A stretch of DNA of 64,000 nucleotides from Vibrio zhugei (lineage in GTDB: Bacteria; Pseudomonadota; Gammaproteobacteria; Enterobacterales; Vibrionaceae). This document shows, piece by piece, positions 45,254 through 54,778 of the stretch. A program made the position numbers and the translations under genes. Within the stretch, counting starts at the first letter, position 1, and every line of letters starts with the position of its first letter. The notes beneath the pieces are model-generated. The model did not search any database. It was given only the letters and a program-made list of their open reading frames with translations, and was not told the DNA's origin. Location of the stretch: assembly GCF_003716875.1 (NCBI RefSeq), contig NZ_CP033077.1, forward strand, positions 992,001 to 1,056,000, read 5' to 3'.

Positions 45254-46177
45254 CTAACCGACAGTGTCACTTCTGTATTCTTCAATGCGTTTCGCGCCGC
45301 GTAGCATTGCCTCGATCAGTTCGGTTGCATTGAATTTCTCAAGTGCCTCATGGGCGCCAACTTGGTGCGCTCTATCCACACAAATCTCACTGGAGAGTGA
45401 GGTGTGTAAAATGATATACGCATGTGACAAGTGACTATCGCTTTGAATTTCAAATGCGAGTTCATAACCATCAAGGCTTGGCATTTCAATATCGCTGACT
45501 AATAAGTCAATCGGCGTGCCTTCGCTGGCCAATTCCTTCATACGATCGAGGGCTTCCGCTCCGTTTTTACAGACGGTGTAGGCAATATTGATGCGATCCA
45601 ACGCATCAGCCAATTGTTTCCGCGCAATCGAGGAGTCATCGACCAGCATAATGTTGAGTAACTTCAAACGCTCTCGTTCAATGTCTGTCAACATCGGAAC
45701 TTTGGTTGACTCATACTGCGGGTAAATTTTGGCAAGCAATAGTTCAACATCCAGAAGTTGCACCAGTCTATCTTCAAAACGTGTGATGCCTGTGACAAAC
45801 ACATTGCGCCCTGCTGACTTAGGGGCCGATTCAATCGCTCGCCAGTTACACTCAATGATTTTTTCTATGCTACGCACCATGAAGGCCACGACAGTACGCA
45901 AACAATCGGTGACAATCAGGTAGCAATCTTTGTATTCACTGGGATCAATGCGGCGAAAACCAATAGCAGCAGGCATATCAATGACAGGCACCGTCATATT
46001 ACGAAAATTGACCGTACCGACAACGTCATGATGCGAATAGGGGATTTGCGTCATGGGCATGAAAGGAATGATTTCTCTTACCTTTAATGTGCCAATAGCA
46101 AAAAGCTGTTTTTGCAAGTTTAAGGTAAACATGAGCATACCCTGAGCTTGATTTGCTTTGCTTATCGTCTTAGCCAT
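45254..46177 (-). CDS. cheV: chemotaxis coupling protein CheV (CheW-REC fusion)
   Basis: The 307-residue protein has an N-terminal CheW domain (about 12-155) and a C-terminal receiver domain (about 175-300). The receiver has acidic pocket residues D180 and D181, phospho-acceptor D229 in LLVSDIEMPSLDG, and a Thr/Ser switch region. CheV couples receptors to CheA and may act as a phosphate sink or in adaptation. Vibrios carry several. No other chemotaxis gene is adjacent. Confidence 0.93.
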   Translation of the reverse strand: MAKTISKANQAQGMLMFTLNLQKQLFAIGTLKVREIIPFMPMTQIPYSHHDVVGTVNFRNMTVPVIDMPAAIGFRRIDPSEYKDCYLIVTDCLRTVVAFMVRSIEKIIECNWRAIESAPKSAGRNVFVTGITRFEDRLVQLLDVELLLAKIYPQYESTKVPMLTDIERERLKLLNIMLVDDSSIARKQLADALDRINIAYTVCKNGAEALDRMKELASEGTPIDLLVSDIEMPSLDGYELAFEIQSDSHLSHAYIILHTSLSSEICVDRAHQVGAHEALEKFNATELIEAMLRGAKRIEEYRSDTVG

Positions 46178-46414
46178 AATTTGTTAATTAGTCTGTTCTA
46201 TGGAAGGAATTACACTTACATATTAACGTAATTCCATATTACTTGCTAATTTATTGATAGAGTCCATGTTATATGAGCTTTCGTTATCACGTTTCTTGTC
46301 TAACTATAGGACAAATCTGTGAGATGGGGAGCGAATAAGATGATGGCTCTCGACATTTTGGGATTAGGAGTCAGTACGATATACTGTTGCCAGAATGTCA
46401 TTGGAGACGTAGAT

Positions 46415-46693
46415 ATGGCCTCAACTGCTGCCGCTTTACACATTTTAGTGAAGCATAAAAATCAAGCTGAAGATTTGATGAAAGAATTGAAACAAGGGGC
46501 GAAGTTTCAAACCTTAGCGAAAAAACACTCCTTATGTCCATCCGGTAAAAAAGGTGGTGATTTAGGCGAGTTTCGCCGTGGGCAAATGGTGCCACAATTT
46601 GATAAAGCCTGCTTTAATGGGGAGGTGTTAACACCACAACTCGTTAAAACAAAATTTGGTTGGCACATTGTGAAGGTGCTTTATCGCACGTGA
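46415..46693 (+). CDS. ppiC: peptidyl-prolyl cis-trans isomerase PpiC (parvulin)
   Basis: A single-domain parvulin of 92 residues, almost the length of E. coli PpiC (93), starting [15 protein letters not shown]. It has family hallmarks [32 protein letters not shown] and [11 protein letters not shown]. The ATG has GGAG eight bases upstream; an open frame reaches 32 codons further but lacks family similarity. It is cytoplasmic, with no signal peptide. This is the last clearly core gene before the accessory region. Confidence 0.92.
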   Translation: MASTAAALHILVKHKNQAEDLMKELKQGAKFQTLAKKHSLCPSGKKGGDLGEFRRGQMVPQFDKACFNGEVLTPQLVKTKFGWHIVKVLYRT

Positions 46694-46801
46694 GCATTAG
46701 AGTCTGCGTAGTCATTGTAAATCGACTACCGCATGGCTTAAACAATATCTGTCCTGATTCAAACATAATATAACATCATGGTCAGCACGATTTGAGCTGC
46801 C

Positions 46802-47017
46802 ATGATTCACTCATTTCTGCCTCATTTCGTGTTGGCAATTAGGGATATTCTTCTCAGTTTTTTTAAATCACCTTTGCCCCAAAGTGAGTTTCGACATTTT
46901 TCTACTAGCTACTCCTCAGCATCAGTTGACTTACTTTTCCTTATGCAACAAAGTGTCTTGGAGGAGGTGAAGCATCAATTTCCTCTGGTTCAACCAACTA
47001 TACTCTCGGAGCTATAA
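46802..47017 (+). CDS. small hypothetical protein coupled to the TPR-HEPN gene
   Basis: A 71-codon frame with a hydrophobic, Phe/Leu-rich first half and no recognised domain. Its TAA stop shares one base with the next ATG (TAATG), a common translational-coupling layout. No strong ribosome binding site is seen before its own ATG. It may be a genuine small partner or a chance frame in the promoter region. Confidence 0.35.
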   Translation: MIHSFLPHFVLAIRDILLSFFKSPLPQSEFRHFSTSYSSASVDLLFLMQQSVLEEVKHQFPLVQPTILSEL

Positions 47018-48594
47018 TGGAAATAGAATTCATTGTAAAAGAACTAAGTCGGTTATCAGATGCTGTCGGCAATGGTTTGTTTGATGACGCCAAAGAAGGT
47101 GCCGAGAGCTTACATAGGCAAGTAGTTGGCGGTTTAGATAGAGACGCAATTTTTTTCAGAATAGTCTCTAACGTTGCTAGTATATTTATTGACGTTGGTC
47201 ACATGCAACCATGCAATGACTCAACTCAGAAAGGGTTAAGTATTCTCAAGGACTATAAAGATGAAATAGTCGAACAAATAGGAGAAGACGCATATTTCTA
47301 CAACCTCAGTAACGCTAAGTCCAACTTGATCGTTGAAAAAAATCCTTTTAATCATACATTCTCTACTATTGAGCAATTGATCGATATAAAAAGTGACCTC
47401 TGGAAAGCAATAAAGTCATGTCAGGATGAAATCAACCCGACTTATATTGTGAACCTAGGGAATTCGTTGAAACAACAATTCCGTATAGCAGAAGCAATAG
47501 AGTGCTATGACAAAGTAATCTCTCTAGGACTTGACATTCCACAGGCATGGGTTAATAGATCTGAAACACTAATGATGCTCAATCAGGTTTCGAATACATT
47601 TTCGATCCAAATGCTGGAACAAATAAAAGGTGGATATGAAAATGTGCTTAAATCACGAGAAATTCCACCAATATGGGGCGAGCATTACAAACGACAAGTC
47701 GCTTATCATCAGCAGAAAATTGACGAAGCCTGTAATGAAGCTGAGATTGCCCCTGATCTACATGACTCTGAAGCTACTAAGGCTGAATATGATTCTCTAA
47801 GTTGTTATCGACAGTTTTGTTTGGACAATCATTTGAGTTTGTCTGAGCATGGTCTGTACTGTGCTTGTTCAGGCAGCGCTAGAGACAATTTGACGATTCC
47901 CACTTTGGAAGGTGTTGTCGGAGATTTTGTTATTCCAATGGAAATGGTACTTAACCGCTTAAAATCAGAGTTTTCTTTTGCAAGGCATCTATATTTCGAA
48001 TATGTAACTAAAGACAAAGATTACGATTTACTTCATGCTTCATGCTTTTCTGAGCTTTTTAATGATGAGTTACTAGGTATTGACGTTGAAAAACTAAGGA
48101 CAGCATTTAGAGCATGCTTTGGAATTTTAGACAAAATAGGCATAGCTATTTGTGAACTGTTTGATCTATATCCTCCGAATGGAAAGGTATATTTCCAGAG
48201 CTTTTGGCAACTTGACAGCGACGACCGAAGAAATAAGTTTAATGAGCATAAGAGTGCAGGCCTGCTTGCATTATATAGCATTGCGACAGACTTAAATGAT
48301 AGAAAAGGTGGTGAGTGGTCTTTCCTAAAGCAACTAAGAAATGACTTAGAGCATGAGTTTGTAGTTGTGCATAACACCAACGGGCCTAGTGACATATATA
48401 ATTCATATGATTTTATGGGATATATCGTGCTCGTAGAAGAAGCACTATTTATCAATCACCTAGAGCGACTCTTGCAGTTAACAAGATCTGCTATATTCTC
48501 ATTCGTGTTTGCAGTTCGCGATAAGGCCCTAAAACAAAAAGATGATTCGTATGTATATCTCCCTAACAGTATTCATCGTAAAGATTACAATTAA
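47017..48594 (+). CDS. TPR-HEPN domain protein, LA2681-like; candidate RNase or defence protein
   Basis: This 525-residue soluble protein has TPR-like helical repeats in the first half (NLGNSLKQQFRIAEAIECYDKVISLG near 150-180 is the clearest). Its C-terminal helical domain contains the R-x4-H HEPN motif RNDLEH (R441 to H446). This layout is that of the LA2681-like HEPN family, which I place from memory. HEPN domains with this motif are usually metal-independent RNases in toxin-antitoxin, abortive-infection or CRISPR-linked systems. GGAG precedes the start. AT-rich composition differs from the core genes. Its role here is inferred. Confidence 0.65.
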   Translation: MEIEFIVKELSRLSDAVGNGLFDDAKEGAESLHRQVVGGLDRDAIFFRIVSNVASIFIDVGHMQPCNDSTQKGLSILKDYKDEIVEQIGEDAYFYNLSNAKSNLIVEKNPFNHTFSTIEQLIDIKSDLWKAIKSCQDEINPTYIVNLGNSLKQQFRIAEAIECYDKVISLGLDIPQAWVNRSETLMMLNQVSNTFSIQMLEQIKGGYENVLKSREIPPIWGEHYKRQVAYHQQKIDEACNEAEIAPDLHDSEATKAEYDSLSCYRQFCLDNHLSLSEHGLYCACSGSARDNLTIPTLEGVVGDFVIPMEMVLNRLKSEFSFARHLYFEYVTKDKDYDLLHASCFSELFNDELLGIDVEKLRTAFRACFGILDKIGIAICELFDLYPPNGKVYFQSFWQLDSDDRRNKFNEHKSAGLLALYSIATDLNDRKGGEWSFLKQLRNDLEHEFVVVHNTNGPSDIYNSYDFMGYIVLVEEALFINHLERLLQLTRSAIFSFVFAVRDKALKQKDDSYVYLPNSIHRKDYN

Positions 48595-48634
48595 CAAATC
48601 ATATCTCAAGCGTTTAACGAAAGTTTATTGAAAG

Positions 48635-49363
48635 ATGAAAATTATTAAAGAATATATACAGTCAGATGGTAAAAAACTAAGACTTAGTGAAGAGGCTGTC
48701 ACGCATGTCTATGAAGGTAACTTTGTAGTAAGAACTCAGCAAGGTGATGACAATATGACTGTACTGAGAGGTGGTTTACATTCCTGTAGTGGATGGAACA
48801 CCTTTAGAAAAAATTATTACAAAGAACTTTCTCACTTACACTTTTTCAACAGTAACATTCACAAATACTGGTATTACGCTAGAGAGCTTAGCAATGGAGT
48901 TATCACGTTAAGACTACCCAGAGACTTATTTGCGGGTAAAGCAGCTAAAATAACTATGTATCCAGACGATTATTATAAATCTGGCTACCTATGGAAAACT
49001 CTTTTCCCTAAGTATTATGATAGAAATGCTGTCATCGAGGCAATTGATGAGGCATTAGAGAATGAAGATATAACTCAACGAAGTAATGGTCAGATCATAG
49101 GTTATATCAATAATGATGAACCAATGAAAACTATGAAAATAGTTATTCAGTTCAAAGGAACGGAAATTAAATCAGCCTTCCCTGCATGGACTCAACCAAA
49201 TAATGGTAACGTGGGAAAACCTTTCTCTCACTATGATAATATAGGATTTCTAATATCTCAGTCCACTGAGTATTTTGAAGATAATTATGATTTACAAAAC
49301 GAAGTGAAAATTTCAGTTTTCGGAGAGAAAATTTCTCTTGATTATCGGCGTTTTTCAAGCTAG
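48635..49363 (+). CDS. hypothetical protein, 3' end cut by an IS3-family insertion
   Basis: A 242-residue soluble protein of unknown family, rich in aromatic and charged residues (FFNSNIHKYWYYARELSNG near 70-88, MYPDDYYKSGYLWKTLFPKYY near 107-127). It lies 40 bases after the TPR-HEPN gene on the same strand and may belong to its operon. Its TAG stop is the first three bases of the IS3-family terminal repeat TAGTTGTCACT. The natural C terminus is therefore probably lost, and the length shown is that of the truncated product. Confidence 0.55.
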   Translation: MKIIKEYIQSDGKKLRLSEEAVTHVYEGNFVVRTQQGDDNMTVLRGGLHSCSGWNTFRKNYYKELSHLHFFNSNIHKYWYYARELSNGVITLRLPRDLFAGKAAKITMYPDDYYKSGYLWKTLFPKYYDRNAVIEAIDEALENEDITQRSNGQIIGYINNDEPMKTMKIVIQFKGTEIKSAFPAWTQPNNGNVGKPFSHYDNIGFLISQSTEYFEDNYDLQNEVKISVFGEKISLDYRRFSS

Positions 49364-49384
49364 TTGTCACTACTTGCTTAATTA

Positions 49385-49776
49385 TCAAGCAGCTTTTTTT
49401 TCTGGGTTCAGATGAACCTCTCCGATCGGCTCACAGTTCCTAATTTTCCCTGACCAGCGTTCTGGTCTTTTCTGACGATGTTCTATCAACACCTTTGCCC
49501 GATGCTCCAAGATCTGTTTGTCTTTTCCACTATGGCGCTCTGACGGTGTGACAAAGTTTAAGCGGCTATGTTTGTGTTCTGTGTTATACCAGACAACGAA
49601 GTCTGCTACCCAAGCTCGACATATGTCTAGACCACTAAAGCCTTTCGATGGCCAATTCGGCACGTATTTCAATGTGCGGAATAAGGATTCCACATACGGA
49701 TTGTCATCGCTGACTCGTGGGCGACTGTAGGATGAGATAATGCCCAGCTCTTCCATCTTGGCTTTGAACATCAATG
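49385..49776 (-). pseudogene. IS3-family transposase OrfB, C-terminal fragment
   Basis: This is the distal part of an rve-type integrase core with PYVESLFRTLKYVPNWP, where E is the third catalytic acid, and the family tail WYNTEHKHSRLNFVTPSERH. It joins precisely to the fragment at 52380-52993 once the IS21 element and one copy of ATTTC are removed, restoring the reading GAPMKSLMFKAK. Confidence 0.9.
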
Positions 49777-50011
49777 ATTTCTGCATATTTCGGAGCATTC
49801 CGATCAGTCATTTCGGGATTATCCGATCACCCATTTCGGTTTAAACCGATCACTGATTCCGCGATTATCCGATCACTTTTAGCCTAACTCCGAAATCGGT
49901 GATCGGAATAGCGAAAACCGCGATCGGAATGCCCGAAATCCTTATTTTTTCTCTTTTAAATCAATAGCTCGTTATTCTTTACTTCTTAATCAAGAACGTA
50001 AGGAAGCGACA

Positions 50012-51544
50012 ATGGCCAAAAAGAGAACTCCAATGAACAAAATCAAAGAGGTATTACGCCTTAAGTACGACTGCGGTCTCTCAAATCGCAGCATCGCTTC
50101 TTGCCTTAAACTCGGCCCGTCCACCATATCAGAACTCCTTACTCGCTTTAAACAAATCCAGCTTGGCTGGCCTCTACCCGAAAGTTGCAGTGATGCTGAT
50201 CTCACGCAAGCGCTGTATCACGATAAGAAAACCAGTCGCGATAAAGTCATGCCAGACTTCACTCAATACGCTGTTGAACTCAGACGTAAAGGTATGACGA
50301 AAATGTTGCTCTGGCAGGAATATCATGAGCAATATCAAGAACAAGCTTACGCTTACACCCAGTTCTGTGAGCACTTCACGCGCTGGTTCAAAACGCAAAA
50401 GCGCAGCATGCGCCAGCTTCATGTCGCGGGTGATAAACTGTTTATCGATTACTGTGGGCCAAGGCTTCAGGTGGTCAACCCTGACACAGGAGAAGTGCGT
50501 GAAGCGGAAGTGTTCGTCGCGACCTTAGGCGCATCCAATTACACCTATGTTGAAGCCTTCCCGAGCCAAGGTAAGTCCTACTGGTTAGAGGCGCATGCTA
50601 ATGCGTTCGAACACTTCGGTGGTGTACCACAGCTCTTGGTTCCCGATAATCTACGTAGCGCGGTCACCAAAGCCAATCGTTATGAGCCGAGACTTAACGA
50701 CAGCTATCAAAAACTAGCTAATCACTATCAAACCGCCGTAATGCCAGCTCGTCCCTACAAACCAAAAGACAAAGCCAAAGCAGAGAATGCCGTGCTTCTA
50801 GTGGAACGCTGGATCATGATGCGGCTGCGACACCAAACCTTCTATACCTTCAAGGCGCTGAATCTCGCTATCCGAGAACTCATGAATGAGTTAAACCAAC
50901 GTGAGATGAAACAGTATGGCGCGAGTCGTCAATCATTGTTCGATAAACTCGACAAGCCAGCGTTAAAGCCTCTCCCCAAACAGCGTTATCTGTATACCGA
51001 AACCAAGCGAGCCAAAGTTGGGCCTGATTATCACATTGAATATCACCGTCATTACTACTCGGTTCCCCATCAACTTGTTGGCCACTATGTTGAGCTAGAA
51101 GCCACCAATCGTCTGGTGCAGATCTACCACCAAGGTAACTTGGTCGCTCAACATCCACGCAGCCAACGAGAGCGAGGAAATAGCACCAACGCAGAGCATA
51201 TGCCAAGTAACCATCAACATCAAAAGTGGTCCCCTGGACGCTTGCTCAACTGGGGAGCCAATATCGGCCCGGCTACACGAGAAGTCATCAATAAGATGCT
51301 CAACTCCAAACCTCATCCAGAGCAGTCGTATCGCTCCTGCCTTGGGCTGCTCAATCTGAGTAAAGCGCATGGTGAATCACGCTTAGAGCAAGCCTGTAAA
51401 GATGCGCTGATGCTGACAAAACCGAACTACACCTTCATAAACAATCTACTGAAAAACAATCGAGAAGGACAACTGAGCAAAGACAACACGAGCACGCCGA
51501 ACCTTGTTCATAGCAATGTCCGTGGCCCGAACTGTTATCACTAG
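50012..51544 (+). CDS. istA: IS21-family transposase IstA
   Basis: The 510-residue protein has an N-terminal HTH (LRLKYDCGLSNRSIASCLKLGPSTISELL) and an rve catalytic core. The core has D in DKLFIDYCGPRL, D in LLVPDNLRSAV and E in KDKAKAENAVLLVERWI. A C-terminal Mu-transposase-like beta region follows (YHRHYYSVPHQLVGHYVE). It cuts and joins the element ends. It is followed 10 bases later by istB. Confidence 0.94.
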   Translation: MAKKRTPMNKIKEVLRLKYDCGLSNRSIASCLKLGPSTISELLTRFKQIQLGWPLPESCSDADLTQALYHDKKTSRDKVMPDFTQYAVELRRKGMTKMLLWQEYHEQYQEQAYAYTQFCEHFTRWFKTQKRSMRQLHVAGDKLFIDYCGPRLQVVNPDTGEVREAEVFVATLGASNYTYVEAFPSQGKSYWLEAHANAFEHFGGVPQLLVPDNLRSAVTKANRYEPRLNDSYQKLANHYQTAVMPARPYKPKDKAKAENAVLLVERWIMMRLRHQTFYTFKALNLAIRELMNELNQREMKQYGASRQSLFDKLDKPALKPLPKQRYLYTETKRAKVGPDYHIEYHRHYYSVPHQLVGHYVELEATNRLVQIYHQGNLVAQHPRSQRERGNSTNAEHMPSNHQHQKWSPGRLLNWGANIGPATREVINKMLNSKPHPEQSYRSCLGLLNLSKAHGESRLEQACKDALMLTKPNYTFINNLLKNNREGQLSKDNTSTPNLVHSNVRGPNCYH

Positions 51545-51554
51545 GAGAAAGGAT

Positions 51555-52295
51555 ATGAACACACTCAATAACCAACTAAAAACCCTGCGGTTGAGCCATG
51601 CGGCGAAAGCGTTAGAGCAGCAACAAGAGCAACTGACGACCTACGCAGAGCTGGACTTCGAGGAGAGACTAAGCCTGCTTCTGGAAAGCGAAATCTTGAA
51701 TCGCAATCAGACCAAAATCCAACGCTTAAAACGACAAGCCAAATTAAGAGTGGATGCACAGCCGAGCCAACTCGTCTACAAGGAGGGACGAAACCTCAAC
51801 CGTAAACAAATGAGCGAACTACTAACGGGCAGTTATCTACACAAGCACCAAAACATCTTGATCACAGGCCCAACAGGAGCAGGTAAAACGTATCTTGGTT
51901 GTGCACTGGCAACCAGTGCCTGCGACCAACAACAAACGGTCAGATACTACCGATTAACTCGCTTGCTTGATGACCTGACCGCAGGACGTCTGGATGGCAG
52001 CTATCAAAAACAACTTCAATCGTTGGCTAAGAAAGGCTTACTGATCCTCGACGACTGGGGGATGGAAAAACTGACTCAGGAACACGCGGGCCACTTATTA
52101 GAAGTGCTTGAAGATCGTTACCAAAACAGCAGCACAATCGTCATCAGCCAATTACCTGTAAAAGAGTGGTACAACATGATCGGCAACGCCACCGTCGCAG
52201 ATGCTCTCATGGATCGGCTGGTACACAATAGTCATCGAATAGAACTGGGAGGTGAATCAATGAGAAAACTGGCGCAATCCGATCACTTAGAGTAA
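51555..52295 (+). CDS. istB: IS21-family helper ATPase IstB
   Basis: A 246-residue AAA+ ATPase of the DnaC-like IstB family with Walker A GPTGAGKTYLGCAL (near residue 107) and Walker B LLILDDWGMEKL. It binds target DNA and stimulates IstA. The ATG follows GGAGAAAGGA. An open frame runs 17 codons further upstream into istA without support. Confidence 0.94.
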   Translation: MNTLNNQLKTLRLSHAAKALEQQQEQLTTYAELDFEERLSLLLESEILNRNQTKIQRLKRQAKLRVDAQPSQLVYKEGRNLNRKQMSELLTGSYLHKHQNILITGPTGAGKTYLGCALATSACDQQQTVRYYRLTRLLDDLTAGRLDGSYQKQLQSLAKKGLLILDDWGMEKLTQEHAGHLLEVLEDRYQNSSTIVISQLPVKEWYNMIGNATVADALMDRLVHNSHRIELGGESMRKLAQSDHLE

Positions 52296-52379
52296 AAATA
52301 GGAAGAGAGAAAAATGACAGGATCAGGTGATCGGAATAAACCGAAACAAGCGATCGCAATCACCGAAATACGCAATTTC

Positions 52380-52993
52380 ATTGGAGCGCCATTATCTGAA
52401 TGCAAAACCAGAGACTGATTGAAGCATTGCTCTCGCATCAAGGTTCGTTGCAGTAACTGAGCGGCCAACTCTCCGCACTCTCGGTCATAGACGTCATACC
52501 CAACGATTTTTCGGCTATAAATATCTTCGATCATGTACAGATAATAATGCTGACCACGAACCCCAGACGGCATGTACGTAATATCCCAAGTGAAAACCTG
52601 ATTCGGCCCTGTAGCGGTGTAACTTGTTGGTCTCGATGACTTTTTTCGACTACGTTGGCGACCTCGACGGTTAAGTTGACCTTCTGCTTTCAAAACCCGA
52701 TAAAAACTCGATTCCGATGCGATATATTCACCTTTATCCAGTAAGGTTGGGACGATTTGACTCGGTGGTAGACTCGCGTATTCAGGCGCGTTACTGACTT
52801 CAACGATCAACTGTCTTTCTTGCTTTGAGAGCTTGTTTACTGGCTCTGGTCGTGTCGCTATCGGCCGTTGATCTTCCTGTATTTCACCGCTCTGATACCA
52901 GCGACGGTAAGTCCGTAAATCGATCTCAGCTTCATGACAGGCACTCTCTAATCGACAGCCGTTTTGGCGAGCCTCATGGATGAGTGCAACCAA
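52380..52993 (-). pseudogene. IS3-family transposase OrfB, N-terminal fragment
   Basis: It includes the HTH_21-like region (RLESACHEAEIDLRTYRRWYQ) and the first part of the integrase core with catalytic Asp in TWDITYM and in LHSDNGAPM. It is cut by the IS21 insertion just after APMK; the open frame then runs into IS21 end sequence. Expression of intact OrfB would need frameshifting from orfA, as usual in this family. Confidence 0.9.
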
Positions 52994-53016
52994 GCTTTGC
53001 CTTTCATCGGTTGAGG

Positions 53017-53517
53017 TTAATCGTCCTCGGGCTCTTCCCCGTAAAAGGCTCTGAGCTTTTTTCTCAGCACCAGAAGCGCGGTGGTTTCTGCCAGCGCTTT
53101 TTCTTTGTAACGGAGTTCTTTCTTCAACTCTTTTATTTCATGTTTGTCCGCTTTTGCCTGTTTCTTGGCTTCCGCTTCTCGTTCTTTTTGAGTCATGAAG
53201 CCGTGCATACATTCGCTGCGCCACTCTTTGAGCTGCTCAGGATAAAGCCCCTTTTCACGACAATACTGACTTAGCTCATGCTCTGTCATGGAAAAGGTTT
53301 CAGCAACCACAGCTAACTTAGTTTGCGCTGACCACTGATCGGAGGAAGTATTACTATCTGGCACAACGGCTCCTGACTGTCTTAATGCGTTACGCCAATT
53401 ATACAGGGTTGCTTCACTGATGCCTTCTTCTTTTGCGACTTCCGCCACTGAGCGAGAGTATGGAGGTAATAGTTTTTTCAATATAGCGTCTTTTCTTTCC
53501 TGCGGATAACGAGACAT
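53017..53517 (-). CDS. IS3-family transposase OrfA
   Basis: The 166-residue protein has two HTH segments (SVAEVAKEEGISEATLYNWRNALR and LSQYCREKGLYPEQLKEWR) and a C-terminal coiled-coil/leucine-zipper rich in Lys and Glu. It is intact in itself, but its partner OrfB is broken, so this copy should not transpose alone. Confidence 0.88.
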   Translation of the reverse strand: MSRYPQERKDAILKKLLPPYSRSVAEVAKEEGISEATLYNWRNALRQSGAVVPDSNTSSDQWSAQTKLAVVAETFSMTEHELSQYCREKGLYPEQLKEWRSECMHGFMTQKEREAEAKKQAKADKHEIKELKKELRYKEKALAETTALLVLRKKLRAFYGEEPEDD

Positions 53518-53568
53518 GATTTACTCTGTTACCGCCCCTAACTGGTTAAATTTTAACAGTGACAACTA

Positions 53569-54431
53569 TCCTGCCAGAGGGGGTTATCTTCCAGATTACA
53601 CACCAATAATTTTCACAAGACGTTCAAAAATAAATGGAAAAATCAAAGCTAGTGAGTGGGTTGAGTCTAGAAGGAAAGAGCTTTTATCGATAAGGTTAGA
53701 TGATAAAGATAATGATAGACTATACGAGTATATTAATGACCACACTATATTAAAATATTATCCAGAAATAACATCTGGTGCATATTCAACCGCGCTGGAT
53801 ATGATTTTCGGAGACGAGTGCTTTCACAACTCTTTTCAAATAGTTCAAAATATAGTCGATGGTATGTATTATCTTCTTTATAGCAATCAGAAAGAAAGAC
53901 TAATTAAAACCATTTGTAATGTGCTTGATAATATGGTGACGCACACCAACTTTGATCAATTGCTAAAAAGAAAATTATGTCGACAGTCATTTTGATTGTC
54001 ACTTATCTAAATGACTCAGAGCTATCTTACAAATTCATTCTAGCACTTTCAACCTCACCGATTAGACGTGAAGCATATCTTGAATATAACTTAAATTCTA
54101 TACACAAAAAGAAACTGCAAGTTCCTACAGAAACATACCCAGTAGAATTGGACTTTATAGATAACCCTAACCTAGACTTCCAACTAGAATATAAGGATTT
54201 TATTGAATTTCTTAAAGAACTTTATAGTGAAACATATACTTTAAATTTTGATGATGAAATACTAGATAACTTACTAAATGATGTAATTGATAATCAAGAG
54301 AAGAACTACAAACTTTTAATAATGATGCATTAAAATACTTCAGTAAGCAAGATTTCTTATCATTGTCATATCATATTGACAAAATATTAAGCTCTGCTCA
54401 AAAATATGAGCTTGGCGATTCATCTAATTAA
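53569..54431 (+). pseudogene. decayed AT-rich gene(s) of unknown function to the right of the IS3-family element
   Basis: A reading phase enters from the IS end and encodes about 140 host residues (GGYLPDYTPIIFTRRSK ... TNFDQLLKRKL) to a stop at 53995. A second phase begins with ATG at 53977 and runs 118 codons to 54333. From about 54305 a third phase continues (FNNDALKYFSKQDFLSLSYH ...) to a stop at 54431. The series of short linked frames suggests one or two frameshifted genes. No family is recognised. It might be the remainder of the gene cut at 49363, but no clean join can be shown. Confidence 0.45.
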
Positions 54432-54742
54432 TTGAAAGTTGTGGGTTGATATTAAGAGATTATTGTAGGATTCAATTTGCACATAGGCAAAGAATAAATG
54501 CAAGATATATAAAATACAATGACTATGTTTCTGTTATATCTATTGATTATATAGATCATAACTTACTTTATGGAAAAATCCTCAAGCATGAGCGCATATC
54601 AAATCATTTGAACCTAACTAGGTTTACAGATGGTATGTTAGAGTTTGCTCTAAAAACAGAAGACAAAAATTTCGAAACGGATATTAATAACTTCAAGGCT
54701 CGTATAGGTAAAGAAAAACCACCTTTGCCAGAGATTATTTAG
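54428..54742 (+). pseudogene. C-terminal fragment of an unknown AT-rich gene
   Basis: About 100 codons are open to a TAG at 54742 (DYCRIQFAHRQRINARYIKYN ... EKPPLPEII). The only internal initiator is a TTG at 54446 without a ribosome binding site, so this looks like the 3' remnant of a larger gene. A perfect hairpin ATCGGGTA-A-TACCCGAT at 54752-54768, followed by TTT, may be its terminator. Confidence 0.4.
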
Positions 54743-54778
54743 CTTATTCATATCGGGTAATACCCGATTTCAGATAAT

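Larger units (their letters stand above)
49782..52374 (+). mobile_element. IS21-family insertion sequence, complete, inside the IS3-family element
   Basis: The 2593-base element has TG...CA termini (TGCATATTTCGG at left, complement of TGCGTATTTCGG at right). Several internal copies of a CCGATCA-type motif near both ends are typical transposase-binding repeats. A 5-base target duplication ATTTC lies at 49777-49781 and 52375-52379. It contains istA and istB, both apparently intact, so it may still be mobile. Confidence 0.95.
49361..53568 (-). mobile_element. IS3-family element split by an IS21-family insertion
   Basis: Terminal inverted repeats TAGTTGTCACT (49361-49371) and AGTGACAACTA (53558-53568) bound an element that would be about 1.6 kb without the nested IS21. 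It encodes orfA and an orfB now in two pieces. No clean target duplication flanks the element: left flank ends CAAGC and right flank begins TCCTG. This suggests loss of flanking DNA after insertion. Confidence 0.85.

Noticed and set aside
49782..49950. Repeated CCGATCA motifs resembling a short CRISPR-like array
   Set aside because: The repeats are short, irregular and occur in both orientations at an IS21 end, where transposase-binding repeats are expected.
53516..53568. ATG at 53516 as the start of the gene to the right of the IS3-family element
   Set aside because: The first 17 codons lie in the IS end antisense to orfA, so this is a fortuitous fusion, not the native start.
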